Shown: piece by piece, positions 58,269-64,000 of the stretch
Position numbering within the stretch: the stretch's first letter is position 1
How the letters are laid out: the number at the start of each line of letters is the position of its first letter
Source: RPQJ01 sp963823535
Lineage (GTDB): Bacteria; Pseudomonadota; Gammaproteobacteria; Steroidobacterales; Steroidobacteraceae
Direction of reading: 5' to 3'
Assembly (NCBI GenBank): GCA_963823535.1
Contig: CAWGLZ010000006.1
Location: 1,240,001-1,304,000, forward strand
Length of the DNA: 64,000 bases
The notes under the pieces: generated by a model
Database searches by the model: none
Told to the model about the DNA's origin: nothing
Seen by the model: the letters and a program-made list of their open reading frames with translations, nothing else
Program-made: the position numbers and the translations under genes

Positions 58269-59522
58269 TCAACCGATCTTCGCGGCGACGACGCCGAGAT
58301 CCCGCAGGATGCCCTCGGCGATCGGTCCGGAGCGTCGATGCTCGCGTTCCCGGGCGAGCACCCGGTCCACGAGCGACTGGTCGAGATCGAGGAACGTCAC
58401 GGGCTCGAGCCGCTCCTCGGCCGCGGCGTCGAAGACCCGCCGCAGCGAGGCGCGGGTGATGGAGCGGCCGCCGAGGCCGGCGATGACGGTATGCACGTGA
58501 TCGGGCGATCCCGGATAGGACGCCGCGACGTTGTTCGAGACGATGCCGCCCACGCCCACGGCCAGGCTCTTCTCGAGCACGACCACGCGCCGCGCGTTCA
58601 CGAGCGCCGAGCGCACCGCTGCAGCGGGCCATGGACGGAAGCACGAAATGCCGAGGACGCCGATCCGGATGCCCTGGTCACGCATTTCGTCCACCGTGTC
58701 CTTGATCGTGCCCAGCACCGAGCCGAGCGCCACGACGACGGTGTCCGCGTCCTCGAGCCGGTAGGTGTGCGTCAGGCCGCCGCTCTCGCGCCCGAAGACG
58801 TGCTTGAACTCGCTGGCCCAGGCGGGAATGAGCTCGAGCGCCTGGCGCTGCTTGGCGTGCGCAAGGTAGCGCACCTCCATGAAGGCCTCGGGCCCGACCA
58901 TCGCGCCGATCGAGACGGGACTGGCCGGGTCCAGCACCTGGCGCGGCTCGTAGGGCGGCAGGAAAGCGTCCACCTGCTCCTGGGTCGGCATGTCCACGCG
59001 CTCGTAGGCGTGCGTCAGGATGAACCCGTCCATGCACACCATGACCGGCAGCGAAAGTTCCTCGCCGAGCCGGAATGCCTGTATGTGCAGGTCCAGCGCC
59101 TCCTGGTTGTCCTCCGCGAACAGCTGGATCCACCCGCAGTCGCGCTGGCTCAGCGCGTCGGTGTGATCGTTCCAGATGTTGATGGGAGCGCCGATGGCGC
59201 GGTTCGCGACCGTCATCACGATCGGCAGCCCGAGCCCCGCGGCGTTGAAGACGGCTTCGGCCATGAACAACAGGCCCTGGCTGGCGGTGGCCGTGTACGC
59301 ACGGGCGCCCGCGGCCGACGCGCCGATCGCGACCGACATCGCGGCGAACTCCGACTCGACGTTGATGAACTCGCACGGCGCGAGCGTCCCGTCGGACACC
59401 CGCCTGCCGAGCCCCTCGACGATGTGGGTCTGTGGCGAGATCGGATAGGCGCAGATGACCTGCGGCCGGCACAGTGCCACGGCTTCCGCGACCGCGGCCG
59501 AGCCTTCAACCTGCTTGAGCAC
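58269..59522 (-). CDS. 2-oxoacid:ferredoxin oxidoreductase, alpha subunit
   Basis: A 417-residue PorA-type subunit supplying the pyrimidine-binding ThDP domain. 'GSAAVAEAVALCRPQVICAY', 'PISPQTHIVEGLG', 'NVESEFAAMSVAIGASAAGA', 'YTATASQGLLFMAEAVFNAA' and 'FILTHAYERVDMPTQEQVDA' are typical of pyruvate oxidoreductases. The 'YPISPQTHIVE' loop carries the conserved substrate Thr. GTG start at 59522, 8 bases after AGGAGA and overlapping the end of the gamma gene by 17 bases; an upstream extension reads through antisense DNA. Confidence 0.93.
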   Translation of the reverse strand: MLKQVEGSAAVAEAVALCRPQVICAYPISPQTHIVEGLGRRVSDGTLAPCEFINVESEFAAMSVAIGASAAGARAYTATASQGLLFMAEAVFNAAGLGLPIVMTVANRAIGAPINIWNDHTDALSQRDCGWIQLFAEDNQEALDLHIQAFRLGEELSLPVMVCMDGFILTHAYERVDMPTQEQVDAFLPPYEPRQVLDPASPVSIGAMVGPEAFMEVRYLAHAKQRQALELIPAWASEFKHVFGRESGGLTHTYRLEDADTVVVALGSVLGTIKDTVDEMRDQGIRIGVLGISCFRPWPAAAVRSALVNARRVVVLEKSLAVGVGGIVSNNVAASYPGSPDHVHTVIAGLGGRSITRASLRRVFDAAAEERLEPVTFLDLDQSLVDRVLAREREHRRSGPIAEGILRDLGVVAAKIG

Positions 59523-60096
59523 GGGCGGTCTCCTGGAGTTGCTGCGCGACGTGTGTAAACGCCTGTGTTGCGGCGGCGACGTTCGCATCTGCCACTTTCT
59601 GCGGGAACTTCTCGCGGATCGCGGCGTTGACGGACTCGAGCGAGATCTGCGATGTCACCGCGGCAAACCCGCCCAGCAGGGCCGCGTTCGGAACCGGGCG
59701 CCCGACGTGCTTCAGTGCCAGCTCGGTCGCGGGCACCGTGCACAGGCGCTCCGGGCGGAAGGTGGCGACGAACTCCCCGAGGCCCAGTTCCTCGAAGCTG
59801 CGCGTCGTATTGATCAGAATGTAGCCCTGCGGCTCCAGGCCGCCGAAGACGTCCACCTGGTGCAGCAGAGTGGGGTCCTGGATGATCAGGGCGTCCGGCG
59901 CCAGGATCGGCTCGCGCAGCCGGATCGGACGGGTGTCGATCCGGCAGAACGCCACCACCGGCGCGCCGGTGCGCTCGGAGCCGAAGCTCGGAAAGGCCTG
60001 GGCGTGGCGTCCCTCCCGGAAGGCCGCGACCGACAACAGTTCGGCCGCCGTCACGACCCCCTGGCCGCCGCGTCCGTGGATGCGTACCTGGAACAT
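59506..60096 (-). CDS. 2-oxoacid:ferredoxin oxidoreductase, gamma subunit
   Basis: A 196-residue PorG-type subunit, CoA-binding, first gene of the operon. 'MFQVRIHGRGGQGVVTAAEL' opens the Rossmann-like fold, and 'QAFPSFGSERTGAPVVAFCR' and 'VPATELALKHVGRPVPNAAL' are family signatures. GGGAGGA lies 6 bases before the ATG, decisive for the start. The gamma-alpha-beta-GltD/PorD order gives a complete CoA-dependent 2-oxoacid (pyruvate-type) oxidoreductase. The 169-base gap to the divergent DUF885 gene must contain its promoter; none is obvious. Confidence 0.93.
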   Translation of the reverse strand: MFQVRIHGRGGQGVVTAAELLSVAAFREGRHAQAFPSFGSERTGAPVVAFCRIDTRPIRLREPILAPDALIIQDPTLLHQVDVFGGLEPQGYILINTTRSFEELGLGEFVATFRPERLCTVPATELALKHVGRPVPNAALLGGFAAVTSQISLESVNAAIREKFPQKVADANVAAATQAFTHVAQQLQETARAQAG

Positions 60097-60265
60097 GATC
60101 CTCCCGCCCTGTGGCTCATGCGGACCATGCCTCGGTCCGCCGAAAAATGCATCCGTGAGGACACGGATGCGGCAGACCGACGGCCGCCTGCGGCGAGGCC
60201 TCTTTCTCTTGCCGGGCAGTTCCGGCAAAGTTCGCGGTCCTGTCGCCAGACTGCGGTAAGCCCTG

Positions 60266-62089
60266 ATGCCGAAGCAATCCATTCTCGCGGCCGTGTCAGC
60301 GGCCCTCCTGGCCGCCTGCGCCGCCGGACCCGCGGCGGCCGAGCCCGCGGCCCAGGCCGCCCATGCCCCGGTGTCCGACGCCGCGGCCACCGAGAGCCGC
60401 AAGCTCAACGAGCTGGTCGAGGGCTACTTCGAGCGCTACCTGACGTTGAACCCCATCCTGGCCACCTCGATCGGCGATCCGCGCTACAACGACCGATTCG
60501 AGGTGTCGATATCGCCCGAATGGCGCGCGCGGGCGGAACAGCTCGAGCGGGAGTACCTCGAACGCTCCGCGTCCATCGACCCGCGGCAGCTCGAGGGACA
60601 GGCGGTGCTCACCTACGAGGTGTTCCGATCGGCCCGCCAGCGCCAGATCGAGGGATTTCGCTTCCCCTCCCACCTGGTACCGCTCAATCAGTTCTACTCC
60701 GTGCCGAACACCTTTGCGCAGCTCGGCTCGGGGAACGGGCTGCAGCCCTTCAAGACCGTCAAGGACTACGAGGACTTCCTCAAGCGCGTGGACGGCTTCG
60801 TCGCGTGGACGGACCAGGCGATCACCAACATGCGCGAGGGCGCGAAGAAGGGCTACACGCTGCCACGCGTGCTGGCCGATCGCGTGCTGCCGCAGCTCGA
60901 GGCGCACATGGTCGCGCGGCCAGAGGATTCCATCTACTGGGGTCCGGTCCGCCAGCTGCCCGACAGCTTCGCGGCGGCGGACCGGGAGCGGCTCACGGCC
61001 GCCTATCGCGCGGCGATCGATGCGAAGATCGTGCCCGCCTATCGGCGCCTGCACGCCTTCATGCGCGACGAGTACCTGCCGCAGTGCCGCAGCAGCGTCG
61101 GGCTCGACGCGCTGCCCGACGGCGCGGCCTGGTACGACTACCTCGTGCGCGAGATCACCACGACCGGTCTCACGCCGGCGCAGATCCACGACATCGGCCT
61201 CGCCGAGGTCAAGCGCATCCACGGGGACATGCACGGAGTGATGCGGCAGGTGGGCTTCAAGGGCAGCCTGCAGGACTTCTTCGTGTTCCTCAACAACGAC
61301 CCGCAGTTCGTGCACCCGAGTCGCGAGGCGCTGGTCCAGGGCTACGTGGACATCAAGAACCGCGTCAACCCGCAGCTGCCGAAGCTGTTCGAGATCCTGC
61401 CCCGGGCCGACTACGAGGTGCGCGCCGTGGAGCCGTTCCGCGAGAAGAGTGCCGCGGGGGGCTCGTACCAGCCGGCGAGCGAGGACGGCTCGCGCCCCGG
61501 AATCTTCTACGCCAACGCGTACGACCTGAAGGCCCGGCCCACCTGGGCCATGGAGGCGTTGTCGCTGCACGAGGGCAATCCGGGCCACCACTTCCAGATC
61601 ACGATCGCGCGCGAGCAGAAGGACCTGCCCCGGTTCCGCCGCTTCGGGGGCTACACGGCCTACTCGGAGGGCTGGGCGCTGTACGCCGAGTCGCTCGGTC
61701 CCGACCTCGGGGTCCTCACGGACCCGTACATGTACTTCGGGCGACTGGAGGGCGAACTGTTCCGGGCCATCCGCCTGGTCGTGGACACCGGGCTGCACTC
61801 CAAGGGCTGGACGCGCGAGCAGGTGCTCGAGTACATCGACGCCAACAGCGCGACCAGCGAGGCACGCCGGGTGGCGGAGACCGAGCGATACATCGCCATC
61901 CCGGGGCAGGCGCTCGCCTACAAGATCGGCCAGCTCAAGATCAGCGAACTGCGCGAGCGCGCCGAGCGGGAACTCGGCCCGCGCTTCGACGTCAGGAAGT
62001 TCCACACCGCGATCCTGGTCGACGGGGCCCTGCCGCTCGACGTGCTCGAGGCCAAGGTCGATCGCTGGATTGCCGCACAGAAGGGGTGA
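60266..62089 (+). CDS. DUF885 metallopeptidase-like lipoprotein
   Basis: A 607-residue envelope protein with a lipobox ('SAALLAAC', Cys18) and the DUF885 domain, related to M32 carboxypeptidases. The zinc motif is His435-Glu436-Gly-Asn-Pro-Gly-His440-His441 in 'ALSLHEGNPGHHFQITIARE'; 'FGGYTAYSEGWALYAESLG' carries the third ligand region. Such proteins are probable periplasmic metallopeptidases. The following M16 gene begins 3 bases after its stop, so peptide degradation in the periplasm is the shared theme. Confidence 0.92.
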   Translation: MPKQSILAAVSAALLAACAAGPAAAEPAAQAAHAPVSDAAATESRKLNELVEGYFERYLTLNPILATSIGDPRYNDRFEVSISPEWRARAEQLEREYLERSASIDPRQLEGQAVLTYEVFRSARQRQIEGFRFPSHLVPLNQFYSVPNTFAQLGSGNGLQPFKTVKDYEDFLKRVDGFVAWTDQAITNMREGAKKGYTLPRVLADRVLPQLEAHMVARPEDSIYWGPVRQLPDSFAAADRERLTAAYRAAIDAKIVPAYRRLHAFMRDEYLPQCRSSVGLDALPDGAAWYDYLVREITTTGLTPAQIHDIGLAEVKRIHGDMHGVMRQVGFKGSLQDFFVFLNNDPQFVHPSREALVQGYVDIKNRVNPQLPKLFEILPRADYEVRAVEPFREKSAAGGSYQPASEDGSRPGIFYANAYDLKARPTWAMEALSLHEGNPGHHFQITIAREQKDLPRFRRFGGYTAYSEGWALYAESLGPDLGVLTDPYMYFGRLEGELFRAIRLVVDTGLHSKGWTREQVLEYIDANSATSEARRVAETERYIAIPGQALAYKIGQLKISELRERAERELGPRFDVRKFHTAILVDGALPLDVLEAKVDRWIAAQKG

Positions 62090-62092
62090 CAC

Positions 62093-63457
62093 ATGAATCA
62101 CGTCGCATGCTGGCTGTCGCTGGGCATACTCACGGCCGGCGCGTCGCTCGCGCAGGCCTCATCGGGCACGCTCCCCGGCGCGGACCAGATCGTGTCGCGA
62201 ACGCTGCCGAACGGCCTCGAGATCGTCGTCTGGCCGGACCACGACATCCCAAACGTGGCGATGTACACCTGGTACCGGGTCGGCAGCCGCAACGAGCGTC
62301 CCGGCATCACCGGGATCTCGCATTACTTCGAGCACATGATGTTCAACGGGACGAAGACACGCCCGCCCGGCGAGTTCGACCGCGTGATGGAGGCGAACGG
62401 CGGGCGTAACAACGCCTACACGAGCCCGGACGTCACGGTGTACCAGAACTGGTTTCCGGCCAGCACCACCGAGCTGATCTTCGACCTCGAGTCGGACCGC
62501 ATGCACAATCTCGACTTCGATCCGAAGGTCGTCGAGAGCGAGCGCGGCGTGGTGTATTCCGAAAGACGCGCGGCGATCGACAACGACAATTTCGGCACCC
62601 TGGACGAGCAGATGCGGGCCACGGCCTACATCGCCCATCCCTACCAGATCCCGGTCATCGGCTGGCCATCCGACATCGAGGGCTGGAAGGCCACGGACCT
62701 GGAGGCGTACTACCGGCAGTACTACGCGCCGAACAACGCCGTGATGTTCGTGGTGGGCGACGTCGAGCCCGAGGCCGTGTTCCGCCTCGCGGATCGCTAC
62801 CTGGCCGGGCTCGAGGCGCAGCCGGCGCCGACGCCGGTCACCACGAAAGAGCCGCCGCAGCTCGGCGAACGGCGCATCTCGATCCGGCGCGATGCCCAGA
62901 CGCCGCTGCTGGCCATGGCCTGGCACGCGACGGCCGCGCCGGAGCGCGACACGCGCGCGATGGAGGTCCTGCTGTCCATCCTCGGTGACGGCAATTCCTC
63001 GCGCCTCCACCAGCGGCTCGTCGAGCAGGAGCGCGCCGCCGTGCAGGTGGGAACCTCGCTGGACCAGGGATTCGATCCGGGGCTCGCGTGGATCTACGCC
63101 GTCATTCCGCCGGGCGGCGAGGCGGGCAAGGCCGAGGGACTGATCGACGAGGAGATTGCCCGCATCGCCCGGGACGGGCCGACGCCCGCCGAACTCGCCA
63201 AGGCCCGCAACCAGGCGCTCGCGGGCTTCTGGCGCGGGCTCCAGACCATCAGCGGCAAGGCACAGGCGCTCGGAACCTATGAGGTCTTCCACGGCGACTA
63301 TCGCAAGCTGTTCGATGCTCCGGCCGTCTACGAGAGCATCACGGCGGACGAGGTGAAGCAGGCGGCGGCTGCCGTGCTGCGACCGTCGAACCGTACCGTC
63401 GGTGTGCTCGAAGCGCCCGAAGCGAACGCCGACGCGAGCGCGGGAGAAACTCCATGA
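62093..63457 (+). CDS. M16 zinc peptidase (catalytic partner)
   Basis: A 454-residue single-half M16 peptidase with a signal peptide (about 1-22) and the inverted zinc motif His77-Tyr-Phe-Glu80-His81 in 'ITGISHYFEHMMFNGTKTRP', with the distal glutamate in 'KVVESERGVVYSERR'. The zinc-dependent active site is complete. ATGA overlap with the next gene, which encodes a second, motif-lacking half: a heterodimer like bacterial PqqF-/processing-peptidase-type pairs. Ribosome site AAGGGGTGA. Confidence 0.94.
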   Translation: MNHVACWLSLGILTAGASLAQASSGTLPGADQIVSRTLPNGLEIVVWPDHDIPNVAMYTWYRVGSRNERPGITGISHYFEHMMFNGTKTRPPGEFDRVMEANGGRNNAYTSPDVTVYQNWFPASTTELIFDLESDRMHNLDFDPKVVESERGVVYSERRAAIDNDNFGTLDEQMRATAYIAHPYQIPVIGWPSDIEGWKATDLEAYYRQYYAPNNAVMFVVGDVEPEAVFRLADRYLAGLEAQPAPTPVTTKEPPQLGERRISIRRDAQTPLLAMAWHATAAPERDTRAMEVLLSILGDGNSSRLHQRLVEQERAAVQVGTSLDQGFDPGLAWIYAVIPPGGEAGKAEGLIDEEIARIARDGPTPAELAKARNQALAGFWRGLQTISGKAQALGTYEVFHGDYRKLFDAPAVYESITADEVKQAAAAVLRPSNRTVGVLEAPEANADASAGETP

Positions 63458-64000
63458 CCGGGCTGAGAGAGATGATGATCGCCAGTGCGGCGGGTCTGGG
63501 ACTGCTGCTCGGCGGCGCGGCCGCCGCGGCCGGCCAGGGCGAGGTAAAGCTCCCCGCCTTCGAGCAAGTCGCGCTCCCGAACGGCACCCGCATCGCGCTC
63601 GTGCCGAAGCGCGATACGCCGCTGGTCGACATGGTGGTCCTGGTCCGTGGTGGCTCGCTGGCGGACGCCCCGGGCCGCGAGGGCACGGCATCGCTGCTGG
63701 CCGAGGTGATGCAGAAGGGCGCCGGCAAACGCGATGCCACGCAGTTCGCCGAGGCGATCGAGAGCGCCGGCGGTGCCCTTGCAGTCTTTACGGGGGCGGA
63801 GAGCCTGGGCGTGACGGCGAGTTTCCTCGCCAGGGATACCGGACTGATGATCGAGCTCGCGAGCGACGTGCTGTTGCGGCCGGGGCTCGCACCGGCGGAG
63901 TTCGACAAGGCGCGTACGCTGGCCATACAGTCGATCGCCGCAGCCAAGGACTCCGACCCGCGGGCGTTGCTCGGGGAATATGGCGATGCCTGGCTCTTCC
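63454..64000 (+). CDS. M16 peptidase-like protein, inactive partner (partial at window end)
   Basis: The first ~182 residues of an exported M16 family protein (signal peptide about 5-27, 'MIASAAGLGLLLGGAAAAAG'). 'QVALPNGTRIALVPKRDTPL' aligns with the peptidase start, but the zinc motif position reads 'GTASLLAEVMQKG', without His-x-x-Glu-His, so this is the non-catalytic subunit. 'AIESAGGALAVFTGAESLGV' is the following conserved segment. The C-terminus lies beyond the window. Start overlaps the stop of the catalytic partner (ATGA). Confidence 0.9.
   Translation, partial: MTGLREMMIASAAGLGLLLGGAAAAAGQGEVKLPAFEQVALPNGTRIALVPKRDTPLVDMVVLVRGGSLADAPGREGTASLLAEVMQKGAGKRDATQFAEAIESAGGALAVFTGAESLGVTASFLARDTGLMIELASDVLLRPGLAPAEFDKARTLAIQSIAAAKDSDPRALLGEYGDAWLF

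Noticed and set aside
59455..62409. A 984-codon plus-strand frame across the oxidoreductase gamma/alpha genes and the DUF885 gene
   Set aside because: It reads antisense through two genes and out of frame through a third; composition is Arg/Pro/Gly noise typical of high-GC shadows.

Overview
This 64 kb stretch is GC-rich, densely coded bacterial chromosome with no rRNA, tRNA, CRISPR, insertion sequence or phage gene that I could recognise. Many exported lipoproteins, an OmpW/OmpA-type outer-membrane protein, a glutathione-dependent formaldehyde pathway, CPA2 and TSUP transporters and pairs of M16/DUF885 peptidases point to a gammaproteobacterium, probably an environmental (Steroidobacter/Woeseia/Nevskia-like) heterotroph; the phylum-level call is inference from gene content, not from a marker gene.

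Layout. 1-7.6 kb: the 5' part of a PQQ alcohol dehydrogenase (minus strand), an amidase, then a visibly eroded locus (N-truncated HupE/UreJ membrane protein, an 85-residue exported peptide with a DUF3604-like tail, a DUF3604 pseudogene) surrounding an intact DUF3300-DUF2950 lipoprotein pair. 7.6-11.5 kb: a coupled FGGY kinase / HisN-like phosphatase / sphingosine-phosphate-lyase-like PLP enzyme operon. 11.5-17.7 kb: class I HMG-CoA reductase, iron alcohol dehydrogenase, an outer-membrane 'MetA' family protein, a phospholipase D lipoprotein and a LysR regulator. 17.8-22.7 kb: two tandem sulfatases with the unusual C-T-A-G-R formylglycine motif, an exported HAD phosphatase and a small exported protein. 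22.8-27.7 kb (minus): wax-ester synthase/DGAT, a DUF3047 protein, an acyl-CoA ligase, and a DUF2505-like protein. 27.8-33.3 kb (minus): a tightly coupled operon of a ThDP enzyme, a bile-acid-type symporter, an epimerase, an SDR and a zinc dehydrogenase; two of these are frameshifted.

33.4-42 kb: TSUP permease, otsBA for trehalose, a LysR - exported methyltransferase - sulfotransferase - aminotransferase operon, and the glutathione formaldehyde module (class III ADH plus S-formylglutathione hydrolase). 42-50.3 kb: a beta-solenoid repeat protein, a PhoX-like DUF839 protein, a small membrane protein, and the minus-strand operon alpha-amylase lipoprotein (two frameshifts) - CPA2 antiporter - DUF2891. 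50.3-64 kb: an M16 peptidase, an OmpW-OmpA hybrid porin with a clear terminator, a second exported methyltransferase-like protein, a four-gene 2-oxoacid:ferredoxin oxidoreductase operon with a GltD-PorD fusion, a DUF885 peptidase and an M16 pair that runs off the window end.

Themes: carbon storage and stress (wax esters, trehalose), catabolism of alcohols, sulfate esters, amides and 2-oxoacids, and a heavy investment in envelope proteins. Four single-base frameshifts in three genes, all of the extra-base type, sit among otherwise intact operons; they are either recent decay or uncorrected sequence errors and should be checked before any biology is built on them.
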